Of a DNA stretch of 64,000 nucleotides, positions 48,305 to 58,034 are shown piece by piece; the stretch's first letter is position 1; each line of letters begins with the position of its first letter. A program made the translations under genes and the position numbers. Below the pieces are notes generated by a model that made no database searches, had not been told where the DNA came from, and worked only from the letters and a program-made list of their open reading frames with translations. Source of the stretch: JBNFVY01 sp049943335. GTDB taxonomy: Bacteria; Pseudomonadota; Alphaproteobacteria; Rhodobacterales; Rhodobacteraceae. The stretch is taken from positions 1-64,000 of the forward strand of contig NZ_JBNFVY010000010.1 in assembly GCF_049943335.1 (NCBI RefSeq). Reading direction: 5' to 3'.

Positions 48305-50584
48305 ATGAGCGACGAAAGAGCCGACAGCACACGCCAAGCCGCGCTGGACTATCACGAGTTCCCCAAGCCCGGAAAACTAGAGATCCGTGCCACGAAACCC
48401 CTGGCAAATGGCCGAGATCTGAGCCGCGCCTATTCACCAGGGGTGGCCGAAGCGTGCCTTGAGATTCAGGCCGATCCGGCATCGTCCTCTCGCTATACCG
48501 CACGCGGTAACCTTGTCGCGGTCGTATCGAACGGCACCGCGGTGCTTGGGCTCGGGAACATCGGCGCAGCGGCATCCAAGCCGGTGATGGAAGGCAAGGC
48601 TGTCCTGTTCAAAAAGTTCGCCAACATTGATTGCTTCGACATTGAGGTCGATGAAAAAGACCCCGAAAAGCTGGCGGAGATCGTCTGTGCGCTTGAGCCG
48701 ACCTTCGGCGCAATCAACCTGGAAGACATCAAGGCGCCAGATTGTTTTATCGTTGAACAAATTTGCCGCGAAAGAATGGGCATTCCGGTTTTCCACGACG
48801 ATCAGCACGGCACGGCGATCGTCGTCGGCGCGGCGGCGACAAACGCGTTGCGCGTTGCAGGCAAGTCATTCGAGGACATCAAGGTCGTCTCGACGGGCGG
48901 CGGTGCAGCCGGAATTGCTTGTCTCAACATGCTCTTGAAGCTGGGTGTCAAACGCGAAAATGTATGGCTTTGCGACATTGACGGCCTGGTCTATGCGGGA
49001 CGTCCCGGCGAAATGACCCCGCAAAAGGCAGCCTATGAGCAAGTTTCGGATTTGCGAACGCTGGACGATGTCATCGCGGGCGCGGATCTGTTCCTGGGGC
49101 TTTCAGGGCCCGGCGTGTTGACGCCCGACATGGTTGCGAAGATGACAAAACGGCCGATCGTGTTTGCCTTGGCCAATCCGACGCCTGAAATCCTGCCCGA
49201 ACTGATACACGATGTCGCGCCGGACGCGATTATCGCCACCGGCCGCAGCGACTACCCAAATCAGGTGAACAACGTCCTGTGCTTTCCGTTCATCTTTCGC
49301 GGCACGCTGGATGTGGGCGCGACAGAGATCAACGATGCCATGCAGATTGCCTGCATTGAAGGCATCGCCGCACTTGCGCGCGCGACAACCAGCGCCGAAG
49401 CCGCCGCGGCCTACCAGGGCGAACAGCTCAGTTTCGGGGCCGACTATCTGATCCCCAAACCCTTTGACCCGCGCCTGATGGGTGTCGTCGCCAGCGCGGT
49501 TGCCGGGGCGGCGATGGAAAGTGGGGTGGCCACACGCCCCCTGCCCGATCTGGGCGCCTATAAAGCCAAGCTGGACCATTCGGTCTTCAAATCCGCCCTG
49601 ATCATGCGCCCCGTGTTCGAAGCGGCCGCCACCGTTGAACGCAGGATCATTTTCGCCGAAGGCGAAGACGAACGCGTGCTGCGCGCGGCGAACGCGATGA
49701 TCGAAGAAACGACAGACAAGCCGATCCTGATCGGTCGTCCCGAAGTCATCGAACACCGGGCCGAACGGGCCGGGCTCAAAATCCGCCCTGGCACAGATTT
49801 CGAACTGGTGAACCCCGAGAACGACCCCCGCTACCGCGACTACTGGTCCACTTATCACCAGCTGATGGCGCGCAAGGGCGTGACCCCCGACCTGGCGCGC
49901 GCGATTTTGCGCACCAACACGACCGCCATTGCGGCGGTCGCCGTTCAGCGCGGTGATGCCGACAGCCTGATATGCGGCACCTTCGGACAATTCCTGTGGC
50001 ACTTGAATTATGTCACGCAGATCCTTGGCTATGACGGGTTGCACCCGGTTGGGGCGCTCAGCCTGATGGTGCTGGAAGACGGCCCGCTCTTTGTCGCAGA
50101 CACACATGTGCACCCCGAACCGACGCCCGAGCAGATTGCCGAAACGGTCATTGCCTGTGCGCGCCATGTGAAGCGCTTTGGAATAGACCCGCAGATCGCG
50201 CTTTGCAGCCATTCGCAGTTTGGCAATCTTGACTGCGGAACCGGGGTTCGCATGCGCGCGGCACTGGACATACTGGATAGCGCGCCGCGCGATTTCACTT
50301 ACGAAGGCGAAATGCACATCGATAGCGCCTTATCCTCGGATCTGCGGAACAGGGTATTTCCTGACAGCCGCCTGAACGGCGCGGCCAACGTATTGGTGTT
50401 TGCCAATACCGATGCGGCCTCGGGTGTGCGCAATATCCTCAAAATGAAAGGCGGCGGATTGGAGGTCGGCCCGATCCTGATGGGCATGGGAAACAAGGCC
50501 CACATCGTGACGTCGTCGATCACGGCGCGTGGGCTTTTGAACATGTCAGCCATCGCTGGCACGCCGGTCGCGCATTACGGGTAG
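48305..50584 (+). CDS. maeB: NADP-dependent malic enzyme with C-terminal phosphotransacetylase-like domain
   Basis: This 759-residue protein decarboxylates malate to pyruvate with NADP. The malic domains occupy about residues 1-430: LSRAYSPGVAEACLEI, EDIKAPDCFIVEQ and the nucleotide loop STGGGAAGIACLNMLLKLG near 200. The C-terminal 320 residues are a phosphotransacetylase-like domain starting near FAEGEDERVLRAA. In related MaeB proteins this domain is inactive as an acetyltransferase but binds acetyl-CoA as allosteric inhibitor. A palindrome sits in its leader. It would supply NADPH and pyruvate when acids are oxidised. Confidence 0.95.
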   Translation: MSDERADSTRQAALDYHEFPKPGKLEIRATKPLANGRDLSRAYSPGVAEACLEIQADPASSSRYTARGNLVAVVSNGTAVLGLGNIGAAASKPVMEGKAVLFKKFANIDCFDIEVDEKDPEKLAEIVCALEPTFGAINLEDIKAPDCFIVEQICRERMGIPVFHDDQHGTAIVVGAAATNALRVAGKSFEDIKVVSTGGGAAGIACLNMLLKLGVKRENVWLCDIDGLVYAGRPGEMTPQKAAYEQVSDLRTLDDVIAGADLFLGLSGPGVLTPDMVAKMTKRPIVFALANPTPEILPELIHDVAPDAIIATGRSDYPNQVNNVLCFPFIFRGTLDVGATEINDAMQIACIEGIAALARATTSAEAAAAYQGEQLSFGADYLIPKPFDPRLMGVVASAVAGAAMESGVATRPLPDLGAYKAKLDHSVFKSALIMRPVFEAAATVERRIIFAEGEDERVLRAANAMIEETTDKPILIGRPEVIEHRAERAGLKIRPGTDFELVNPENDPRYRDYWSTYHQLMARKGVTPDLARAILRTNTTAIAAVAVQRGDADSLICGTFGQFLWHLNYVTQILGYDGLHPVGALSLMVLEDGPLFVADTHVHPEPTPEQIAETVIACARHVKRFGIDPQIALCSHSQFGNLDCGTGVRMRAALDILDSAPRDFTYEGEMHIDSALSSDLRNRVFPDSRLNGAANVLVFANTDAASGVRNILKMKGGGLEVGPILMGMGNKAHIVTSSITARGLLNMSAIAGTPVAHYG

Positions 50585-50674
50585 AGCCGTTCCCGGCCGT
50601 TGTGGTACGAAATTTCATTGCTCGCGGAAACATGACAGATAAAGTCTCGTGTATCCGCAAACTTTCTGCGCCAA

Positions 50675-50693
50675 TGTGACGCTACGTGTCACA
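50675..50693. promoter_or_regulatory. Dyad upstream of the propionyl-CoA synthetase gene
   Basis: TGTGAC-GCTACGT-GTCACA is a perfect six-base dyad about 70 bases before the prpE start. Spacing differs from a CRP site (TGTGA-N6-TCACA). It shares the GTGACG half with the dyads at 34375 and 60013. Confidence 0.45.
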
Positions 50694-50760
50694 AGTTAAT
50701 TGCTCGATGACGGGCCGCGCAGGTATTTAGATCGGCAGTTGCCAAGGAGGAGTGCATACC

Positions 50761-52653
50761 ATGGGATACAAAGACGTCTACGCTGCGTGGAAAGCCGACC
50801 CAAACGCGTTCTGGATGCAGCAAGCCGACGCCATTCATTGGGATCGCAAGCCCAGCAAGGCACTGTTTGACGACAACGCCCCGCTGTATGAATGGTTCTC
50901 CGATGGGTTGACGAACACCTGCTACAACGCTGTTGACCGGCACGTCGAAAACGGTCGGGGTGAGCAAACCGCGATCATCTACGACAGCCCCGTCACGCAT
51001 ACCAAGCGCGAGATTTCGTATGTCGAGCTGCGCAACCGGGTGGCCGGCCTGGCTGGCGCGCTCCGTGCGAAAGGCGTCGAAAAGGGCGACCGCGTCATCA
51101 TCTACATGCCGATGATCCCCGAGGCACTGGAAGCCATGCTGGCTTGCGCGCGAATTGGCGCGGTTCATTCGGTGGTGTTCGGTGGGTTCGCCAGCAACGA
51201 ACTGGCTGTCCGCATTGACGATTGCACCCCCAAGGCCATAATCGCCGCGTCCTGCGGGATCGAACCGGGGCGTGTCGTGCACTATAAACCGCTGCTGGAC
51301 GAAGCGATCGATCTTTCATCGCACAAGCCCGACTTCTGCGTCATTTTCCAGCGAGAACAAGAGGTTGCCGAACTCCAAGAGGGTCGCGACTATAATTGGC
51401 ACGGTTTCCAATATGGGGTTGAGCCGGCTGACTGCGTGCCCGTCGAAGGCAACCATCCGTCCTATATCCTCTATACGTCGGGCACGACTGGCCAACCCAA
51501 AGGTGTGATCCGCCATACCGGTGGCCAATTGGTCGCGTTGGACTGGAGCATGAAGGCAATCTACGACGTCGATCCGGGGGATGTCTTCTGGGCCGCGTCC
51601 GATGTGGGCTGGGTGGTGGGGCACAGCTATATCTGCATTGGCCCGCTCATCCATGGCAACACCACGGTTCTATTCGAAGGCAAGCCAGTCGGCACCCCGG
51701 ACGCAGGCACGTTCTGGCGCGTGATTTCCGAGCACAAGGTCAAGAGTTTCTTCGCCGCCCCCACCGCTTTTCGCGCCGTGAAGCGCGAAGACCCCAAGGG
51801 CGAATTCATAAAGAAATACGATCTGAGTTGTCTAAAGGCTGTGTTCCTTGCGGGCGAGCGGGCCGACCCGGACACAATCCACTGGGCTCAGGATACCTTG
51901 GGCGTTCCGGTGGTTGATCATTGGTGGCAGACTGAAACCGGGTGGAGCATTGTCGCCAACCCGTTGGGGATCGAAAAGCTGCCGATCAAAGTCGGCTCGC
52001 CCAGTGTGCCCATGCCGGGCTATGACGTGCATATCCTGGACGAAGACGGGCAACCCATGCCCGCAGGTGAACTGGGCGCGATTGCGATCAAACTGCCCCT
52101 GCCCCCCGGCACTTTGCCAACGCTTTGGAATGCCGAAGACCGGTTCAAGTCCAGCTATCTCACCAAATTTCCCGGGTACTACGAAACCGGCGATGCCGGT
52201 ATGATCGACGAGGACGGGTACCTGTATATCATGGCGCGCACCGATGACGTCATCAACGTGGCCGGTCATCGCCTGTCTACCGGTGCCATGGAAGAGGTCT
52301 TGGCCGGACACCCGGATGTCGCCGAATGCGCGGTAATCGGCGTGGCGGATGATCTGAAGGGTCAGATGCCGCTAGGGTTTCTTTGCCTGAACGCCGGGAC
52401 CAACCGACCGCATGATGAAATCATCGCGGAAGTGGTCAAACTGGTGCGCGAAAAGATCGGTCCCGTTGCCGCTTTCAAATCGGCGGTTGTTGTCGATCGG
52501 TTACCAAAAACCCGCTCAGGGAAAATTCTTCGCGCTACCATGGTCAAAATTGCAAATTGCGAAGAATACAAGCTGCCCGCAACCATCGATGACCCGGCCA
52601 TCTTGGATGAAATTCGCGTTGCGCTACAAACCATTGGATATGCTAAAGAATAA
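50761..52653 (+). CDS. prpE: Propionyl-CoA synthetase
   Basis: This 630-residue AMP-forming ligase activates propionate. The P-loop is YILYTSGTTGQPKGVIRHTGG near residue 238. The A5 region is DHWWQTETGWSIV. The acylation lysine is in LPKTRSGKILRATM near 590. The N-terminal helical ACAS domain begins MGYKDVYAAWKADPNAFW as in PrpE. ATG 50761 is chosen because AAGGAGG lies ten bases upstream; the GTG at 50752 is directly adjacent to it. It handles propionate, and the propionyl-CoA made here would come out of odd-chain or branched acid catabolism. Confidence 0.94.
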   Translation: MGYKDVYAAWKADPNAFWMQQADAIHWDRKPSKALFDDNAPLYEWFSDGLTNTCYNAVDRHVENGRGEQTAIIYDSPVTHTKREISYVELRNRVAGLAGALRAKGVEKGDRVIIYMPMIPEALEAMLACARIGAVHSVVFGGFASNELAVRIDDCTPKAIIAASCGIEPGRVVHYKPLLDEAIDLSSHKPDFCVIFQREQEVAELQEGRDYNWHGFQYGVEPADCVPVEGNHPSYILYTSGTTGQPKGVIRHTGGQLVALDWSMKAIYDVDPGDVFWAASDVGWVVGHSYICIGPLIHGNTTVLFEGKPVGTPDAGTFWRVISEHKVKSFFAAPTAFRAVKREDPKGEFIKKYDLSCLKAVFLAGERADPDTIHWAQDTLGVPVVDHWWQTETGWSIVANPLGIEKLPIKVGSPSVPMPGYDVHILDEDGQPMPAGELGAIAIKLPLPPGTLPTLWNAEDRFKSSYLTKFPGYYETGDAGMIDEDGYLYIMARTDDVINVAGHRLSTGAMEEVLAGHPDVAECAVIGVADDLKGQMPLGFLCLNAGTNRPHDEIIAEVVKLVREKIGPVAAFKSAVVVDRLPKTRSGKILRATMVKIANCEEYKLPATIDDPAILDEIRVALQTIGYAKE

Positions 52654-52807
52654 AGTTTTAACTAACTATTGTTAACACCCCCTTTACCTTGTTTTGCCGG
52701 TCGTGAAACGGTGTGTCGACGAACTGACGGTTCTATCGTTTGTAGGTTGAGTTTATTTTAACCAGACTCAGCGATAGGGCGACTTGTTCGCTCAAGTTAT
52801 TGGGGTG

Positions 52808-54355
52808 ATGGTATTGGAAAAGGGTAGTCAGTCGGGTCCGACGGCGGAAGTCGTTGCGCCCGAACGCCTGGCACTGTTGACGCACGACATAAGGGCAGCC
52901 TTATCGGATGTGTTAGGCGGACTGAGCTTGATTGACGCGTCCGAGATAACGCCAGAGCTGCGCAGCCAATTCGAGCAGGTTCGCGGGTCGGCGGATTTGC
53001 TCTCGCGGCTGCTTGAGGATGCACTATCGGCCTGGCTGGGCCAGAGCATAGAGCCGCATCAAGTCTTGCCGACCGTGCATTTGCAGAGGCTCGTTCGTGC
53101 GCTGCACGTGCGCTGCGAGCTATTTTCGCGCTATACTGGCACCGCGCACCGCATCAACGTGTCTATTGCAGACACCCTGCCAAAGCGCGTGCGTATCGAT
53201 GGGCTTTCGCTGGAACGCATTTTGACGAACGTTCTCGCGAACGCTTTGCGCCATGTCCCGGATGGGGAAATCGACTTTTTGGCCTATCAAGACGACAACG
53301 GTGCGCTGGTTTTCGAAATTCAAGACAACGGCCCCGGATTGCCCGAAGCCGAACTTCATGCCCAAGTCGACCAAAAGGAATTCGAACCGTTCACGCGCGG
53401 CATGCCGGGATCGGGTTATGGCCTTCGGATCGCGCGCGATCTTGCACATCGGCTGGGCGGCAAGCTGGATCTGGTGAACCGGACAGATCAAAGTGGCACA
53501 TGTGTCATGCTACGCATTCCCGCCGAGGCCTGGACAAAAGCGGAACGCGACCACACGCAGGCACGCCTGCCGGACCTTGCCGGCAAAACAGTACTCTTGG
53601 CCGATGATAGCGACGCGCATCGCATGCTCTTGGCGCAGTATCTTGGGCAAATGGGTGCGCAGTGCGTTACGACATCGGATGCCGCCCAGGCCAGCGCAAA
53701 GCTTCGCGAACACGATATCGACATCGCAGTATTGGATATCGACCTGCCCATGCAGAGCGGTTTGACGGTCATGCAGGACTACCGGCAGAGCTTTGGGGCA
53801 GGCTTGGGGGCGCAAACCGTGTTCATCGCCGTCACGGCGTTTTCGCTTCCCGGAATGACCGCCAGCCTGGAAAGCGCCGGTTTCGACGGCGTCATAACCA
53901 AGCCAATAGGCGGTGCCAGTACGTTCGGTCACAAGCTTGCCGAAATTCTCGGTCTGCCCCTGTCCCGGCCCGCGAACGCCGAACTGGATGAAAAGGCCAG
54001 ACCAGATCATCTCACTGAAAATCTGGAACGCCTGATGTTGACGGTCGGCCCCGCGCAATCAAAAGAGCTTTTGCGCAGACTTCAGAACGATTTGAGCGAA
54101 GCTGCGAAATTATTGCGCAAGGGTGTCGCCGAAAACAACGCGCAACTGCTGCGTCGCTGGGCCCATGTCGCCGGGGCGGTGGCCGGCAGTATCGGGGCGA
54201 ACGACCCGCCGTTGCTGGCCGCGCGCATGACCAGCGCCTTGGATCGCGGCGGACCGCAAAGCGCGGCGCGGCTTGCGCGCACGCTGATCGCCAGCATTGA
54301 TGAGTTGATCGAAGAAATCGCGGTTTTCCACCACTATTATGGGGACGTGACATGA
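52808..54355 (+). CDS. Cytoplasmic hybrid sensor kinase (HisKA-HATPase-REC-HPt)
   Basis: This 515-residue protein has no sensor or membrane domain. HisKA comes first (LALLTHDIRAALSDVLGGLSL, phospho-His near residue 27), then HATPase (N box LTNVLANALRHV, G1 DNGPGLP, G2 GSGYGLRIARDLA). The receiver domain follows near 265 (LLADDSDAHRM, phospho-Asp in AVLDIDLPMQSGL, lysine in ITKPIGG). The C-terminus is HPt-like, with WAHVAGAVAGSIGA near 460 where the conserved Lys after His is Ala. ATG 52808 is the first ATG; an in-frame TTG eight codons earlier is possible. Its stop overlaps the start of the response regulator, so the pair forms a four-step phosphorelay. Confidence 0.92.
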   Translation: MVLEKGSQSGPTAEVVAPERLALLTHDIRAALSDVLGGLSLIDASEITPELRSQFEQVRGSADLLSRLLEDALSAWLGQSIEPHQVLPTVHLQRLVRALHVRCELFSRYTGTAHRINVSIADTLPKRVRIDGLSLERILTNVLANALRHVPDGEIDFLAYQDDNGALVFEIQDNGPGLPEAELHAQVDQKEFEPFTRGMPGSGYGLRIARDLAHRLGGKLDLVNRTDQSGTCVMLRIPAEAWTKAERDHTQARLPDLAGKTVLLADDSDAHRMLLAQYLGQMGAQCVTTSDAAQASAKLREHDIDIAVLDIDLPMQSGLTVMQDYRQSFGAGLGAQTVFIAVTAFSLPGMTASLESAGFDGVITKPIGGASTFGHKLAEILGLPLSRPANAELDEKARPDHLTENLERLMLTVGPAQSKELLRRLQNDLSEAAKLLRKGVAENNAQLLRRWAHVAGAVAGSIGANDPPLLAARMTSALDRGGPQSAARLARTLIASIDELIEEIAVFHHYYGDVT

Positions 54356-55698
54356 CCCCGTCCCCCATTCTTTTGATCGAAGACACGACAAGCCTGCGCA
54401 CCATATACGAGGGCGCGTTGCGCCAGTCTGGATATCAGGTCGAAACAGCCGCTAGCGGGGCCGAAGCGCGGCAGAAAATGCGCGTGCACGACTATCAGGT
54501 TGTCCTATTGGACATCATGCTGCCAGACGTCGATGGGATTGAGCTCTTGCCTGAAATCGCCGAGGCCCATCCGAATGCGCGCATCGTGGTTATCACGGCC
54601 CATGGCTCTGTCCACCGCGCCGTCGAAGCCATGCGCTCGGGGGCGTTCGATTTCCTGACCAAACCGATCGACAATCAGACCCTGCTGGACATCGTGATGA
54701 ACGCCCGTGCAGATGCACGTCAGGCAGAACGGCTGTCAACGGAACCCCTCGGCGGGCTCATCGGGTCGTCGCAGGCGATGCGCGACATCTACAAGCGCGT
54801 GCGCAATGTTGCCAAGTCTATGGCGTGCGTGTTCATCACCGGCGAAACCGGCACAGGCAAGCAGATGTGCGCCCAGGCCATTCACGCGCTGTCGCCGCAA
54901 TCGGAAGGTCCCTTTGTTCCGGTCAATTGTGCTGCTATGTCGACTGAGGCGCTTGAGCGCGAATTGACAGGGCTGTCTGGGCCGACCAACACGCCTCGGG
55001 CCTTTGAACGCGCCAAGGGCGGAACACTATTTCTGAATGAAGTCAGTGAATTGGCGCCACATTTGCAAGCTGGTCTTCTAACCTTGCTTCAGTCGCCGAC
55101 AGAAAGCGGGACGGCCGCGTCAATGCGTGTTCGCAGCGCTAGGGTGATCTGCGCCTGCTCAAAAGATCCGACCAAGGAAATGCGCGAGGGGCGTTTGCGC
55201 AGCGATCTTTATTATCGCCTCGGAATCCTGCCAATTCATTTGCCGCCGCTTCGCGAACGCAGCCAGGACGTCATCGAAGTCGCCGAAGCCCTGCTGGCGC
55301 GGATCGCCGCTGGCGAAGGCCGGCAGGTTCCCCGTCTTTCGCAAGACGTGCGCGCCCTGTTTCTTGAGCACGCATGGCCGGGCAACCTGCGCCAACTGGA
55401 AAGCGTTCTCTGGAACCAGGTCGCGCTGAACTATAGCCCGGTTATTCGCCTGTCGTCGTTGCCCGATGAATTTTTGGACGCAAGGGATACCGTCAGTCCC
55501 CCACCCAGCATCAGCAAAGAAGACGCGATTGATGCTCTGGTGGGCAAAACACTGTCTGACGTCGAACGTCAATTGATTGAAAAGACCATCGAAGCGGAAG
55601 GCGGTGCGGTATCTTTGGCCGCGAAACGGTTGGGCGTGTCGCCGTCAACGCTGTACCGCAAGCTCGAAGCTTGGGGCCTGCCCACACCCCGTCGCTGA
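54352..55698 (+). CDS. NtrC/LuxO-type response regulator lacking the GAFTGA motif
   Basis: This is a 448-residue regulator: receiver domain (phospho-Asp 54 in LLDIMLPDVDG), AAA+ domain from about 135, and Fis-type helix-turn-helix at the C-terminus (SLAAKRLGVSPSTLYRKLEAW). Walker A is GETGTGKQMCAQ, but the sigma-54 contact loop GAFTGA is absent; the stretch reads ELTGLSGPTNTPRAFERAKG. Walker B reads GGTLFLNEV, with Asn replacing the usual Asp. The arginine fingers near GRLRSDLYYRLGILPIHLPPLRER are kept. It probably works without sigma-54, as TyrR or Rhodobacter NtrC do. It is coupled to the kinase gene by an ATGA overlap. Confidence 0.92.
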   Translation: MTPSPILLIEDTTSLRTIYEGALRQSGYQVETAASGAEARQKMRVHDYQVVLLDIMLPDVDGIELLPEIAEAHPNARIVVITAHGSVHRAVEAMRSGAFDFLTKPIDNQTLLDIVMNARADARQAERLSTEPLGGLIGSSQAMRDIYKRVRNVAKSMACVFITGETGTGKQMCAQAIHALSPQSEGPFVPVNCAAMSTEALERELTGLSGPTNTPRAFERAKGGTLFLNEVSELAPHLQAGLLTLLQSPTESGTAASMRVRSARVICACSKDPTKEMREGRLRSDLYYRLGILPIHLPPLRERSQDVIEVAEALLARIAAGEGRQVPRLSQDVRALFLEHAWPGNLRQLESVLWNQVALNYSPVIRLSSLPDEFLDARDTVSPPPSISKEDAIDALVGKTLSDVERQLIEKTIEAEGGAVSLAAKRLGVSPSTLYRKLEAWGLPTPRR

Positions 55699-55742
55699 TC
55701 GGGCAACTCTTGGCCCGGACGGGCCCCAGTTTGGCGACGGGG

Positions 55743-56507
55743 TCAGACGAACTGCTCGCGGATCAGCCGTTCTTCCAACCCGTGGCCCGGATCGAACAAT
55801 ACCCGGTGCGCGACATCGCGGGCCGATTCAATCTCAACCCAGATCACATCGCGCACGCTGCGCCCGTCGGCATCGGCCATGACCGGGCGCTTGGGCGCTT
55901 CCAATACGTCGAAGCGGACCTTGGCGTTTTGCGGCAACAATGCCCCGCGCCAGCGGCGGGGCCGGAAGGCGGCCATGGCAGTCAGCGCCAAGACATCCGA
56001 GCCGATCGGCAGAATCGGACCATGCGCCGAATAATTATACGCGGTCGACCCGGCTGGTGTGCTCAACAGTGCCCCGTCGCAAACCAGTTCGTCCATGCGA
56101 ACCTTGCCATCGATCGAAATTTGCAGTTTCGCGGCCTGCGGCCCGGCCCGCAAGAGCGCCACTTCGTTGATCGCCAGCGCGTGATGGACCGTCCCGTCGG
56201 CACTTTCCGCGGACATGCGCAGTGGGTGGATGACCTCTTCTTCGGCGGCGGCAAGGCGCGCGTCCAGGGCCTCTTCGGAATACTCGTTCATCAAGAACCC
56301 GATGGTTCCCCGGTTCATGCCATAGACCGGAACGTCCAGTTCTTGCGTATCATGCAGCGTATGCAGCATGAACCCGTCCCCACCCAAGGCCACGATCACG
56401 TCGGCCTCGTTCATCGGAACGTTGCCATAGCGTTTGGCCAGACGCATTTTGGCGCGCTGCGCGATATCGGCCTTGCTTGCGGTCAGAGCGATTTTCAGAT
56501 CGGTCAT
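55743..56507 (-). CDS. nadK: NAD kinase
   Basis: This 254-residue enzyme phosphorylates NAD to NADP. The motifs are VIVALGGDGFMLHTLH near residue 36, NEVALLRAGPQAAK near 120, and TPAGSTAYNYSAHGPILPIG near 158. It lacks the N-terminal extension of eukaryotic forms. ATG 56507 (MTDLKIALTASK) is preferred over an in-frame start 11 codons earlier. It converges on the response regulator and is divergent from glyA. Confidence 0.95.
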   Translation of the reverse strand: MTDLKIALTASKADIAQRAKMRLAKRYGNVPMNEADVIVALGGDGFMLHTLHDTQELDVPVYGMNRGTIGFLMNEYSEEALDARLAAAEEEVIHPLRMSAESADGTVHHALAINEVALLRAGPQAAKLQISIDGKVRMDELVCDGALLSTPAGSTAYNYSAHGPILPIGSDVLALTAMAAFRPRRWRGALLPQNAKVRFDVLEAPKRPVMADADGRSVRDVIWVEIESARDVAHRVLFDPGHGLEERLIREQFV

Positions 56508-56676
56508 GGCTGGCCGTTTCCCCGTTCCCTTCATTCCCAATGACTACCAGCCAAAGGGGGCAAGTCCACCGAATTCGCGGCGTTCAACATGAATATGCAT
56601 CAAACGAGGGTTTCCGTTGCGCGCATGATCGTCTAAACCGCGCCCATCTGCACCGCTGCCAACGATGAGAGCCCCC

Positions 56677-57972
56677 ATGACAGATACATTCCGCGATTCC
56701 GGATTTTTTTCTGAAACCCTCGCCGCGCGCGACCCCGAACTGATGGACGTCATCACCAAGGAACTCGGTCGCCAACGGGACGAGATCGAATTGATCGCCT
56801 CGGAAAACATCGTCTCCAGGGCGGTTCTGGAAGCGCAGGGTTCCGTACTGACGAACAAATACGCCGAAGGCTATCCCGGTCGCCGCTACTATGGCGGCTG
56901 CCAATATGTGGATATCGCCGAAAATCTGGCCCGCGACCGCGCCAAGGATCTGTTCGGCTGCAAATACGCCAACGTCCAGCCAAATTCTGGCAGCCAGGCG
57001 AACCAGGGCGTGTTCACCGCGCTTTTGCAGCCGGGTGACACGATCCTGGGCATGTCACTGGACGCCGGCGGCCACCTGACCCACGGGGCCAAGCCGAACC
57101 AGTCGGGCAAATGGTTCAATGCTGTCCAGTATGGCGTGCGCCAGCAAGACCAGCGCATCGATTACGAAGCCATTCAGGAACTGGCCAGCGAACACCGGCC
57201 AAAGCTGCTCATCGCAGGTGGCTCGGCCATTCCCCGTCAAGTCGACTTCGCCAAAATGCGCGAAATCGCCGACAGTGTTGGCGCCTACCTGATGGTCGAC
57301 ATGGCCCACTTTGCCGGGCTGGTCGCTGGTGGGCAGCATCCGTCACCCTTCCCCCATGCTGACGTGGCCACCACCACGACGCACAAGACCCTGCGCGGCC
57401 CGCGCGGCGGCATGATTCTGACCAACAATCCTGAGATCGCCAAAAAGGTCAACTCGGCCATCTTCCCGGGCATCCAAGGCGGTCCGCTGATGCACGTGAT
57501 TGCTGCAAAAGCCGTGGCCTTCGGCGAAGCGCTGCGCCCTGAATTCAAGGACTACGCCGCGCAGGTGGTCAAGAACGCACAAGCCTTGGCCGATCAGCTG
57601 ATGAAAGGCGGTCTGGACATCGTGACCGGTGGGACCGACACGCACGTACTGCTGGTCGATCTTCGCCCCAAGGGCGTGAAAGGCAACGCGACAGAAGACG
57701 CGCTTGGCCGCGCCCACATCACGTGCAACAAGAATGGCATCCCCTTCGATCCCGAGCCGCCGATGGTAACCTCGGGCGTGCGTCTGGGGACACCGGCAGG
57801 AACCACCCGCGGTTTTGCCGAGGCCGAGTTCCGCCAGATCGCCGACTGGATCGTCGAAGTGGTCGACGGGTTGGCCACGAACGGCGAAGACAATAATGCC
57901 GAGGTCGAGGCCGCCGTCCGCGCCAAGGTCGAAACACTCTGCAAAGCCTTTCCGATCTACCCCGAGCTCTAA
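56677..57972 (+). CDS. glyA: Serine hydroxymethyltransferase
   Basis: This 431-residue PLP enzyme converts serine and tetrahydrofolate to glycine and methylene-THF. The PLP lysine is in TTTTHKTLRGPRGGMI near residue 230; ELIASENIVSRAVLEAQGS, NKYAEGYPGRRYYGGCQ, ANVQPNSGSQANQGVF and MVDMAHFAGLVAGG are all as expected. ATG 56677 follows GAGAG and gives MTDTFRDSGFF; ATG 56665 four codons earlier is possible. A strong terminator follows, so it is a single-gene unit. Confidence 0.97.
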   Translation: MTDTFRDSGFFSETLAARDPELMDVITKELGRQRDEIELIASENIVSRAVLEAQGSVLTNKYAEGYPGRRYYGGCQYVDIAENLARDRAKDLFGCKYANVQPNSGSQANQGVFTALLQPGDTILGMSLDAGGHLTHGAKPNQSGKWFNAVQYGVRQQDQRIDYEAIQELASEHRPKLLIAGGSAIPRQVDFAKMREIADSVGAYLMVDMAHFAGLVAGGQHPSPFPHADVATTTTHKTLRGPRGGMILTNNPEIAKKVNSAIFPGIQGGPLMHVIAAKAVAFGEALRPEFKDYAAQVVKNAQALADQLMKGGLDIVTGGTDTHVLLVDLRPKGVKGNATEDALGRAHITCNKNGIPFDPEPPMVTSGVRLGTPAGTTRGFAEAEFRQIADWIVEVVDGLATNGEDNNAEVEAAVRAKVETLCKAFPIYPEL

Positions 57973-57994
57973 TTGCCAGCATAGGGACGTTTCA

Positions 57995-58032
57995 GCCGCC
58001 GCGCCCCTCGTCGGGGATGCGGCGGTTTCTTT
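57995..58032 (+). terminator. Intrinsic terminator after glyA
   Basis: CCGCCGC and GCGGCGG arms, with an inner CCCC/GGGG pair, form a long GC-rich hairpin. It is followed by TTTCTTTTTT. It starts 24 bases after the glyA stop. Confidence 0.92.
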
Positions 58033-58034
58033 TT

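Noticed and set aside
49103..50317. 404-residue minus-strand frame opposite the malic enzyme gene
   Set aside because: Same shadow pattern; the malic and phosphotransacetylase-like domains occupy the plus strand.
50675..50693. CRP-type site before prpE
   Set aside because: The TGTGA and TCACA halves are separated by nine bases instead of six; kept only as an unassigned dyad.
52658..52680. Possible CtrA site (TTAA repeats) before the hybrid kinase gene
   Set aside because: The two TTAA boxes are ten bases apart and the nearest alternative pair six apart; the CtrA consensus needs seven, so the match is not good enough.
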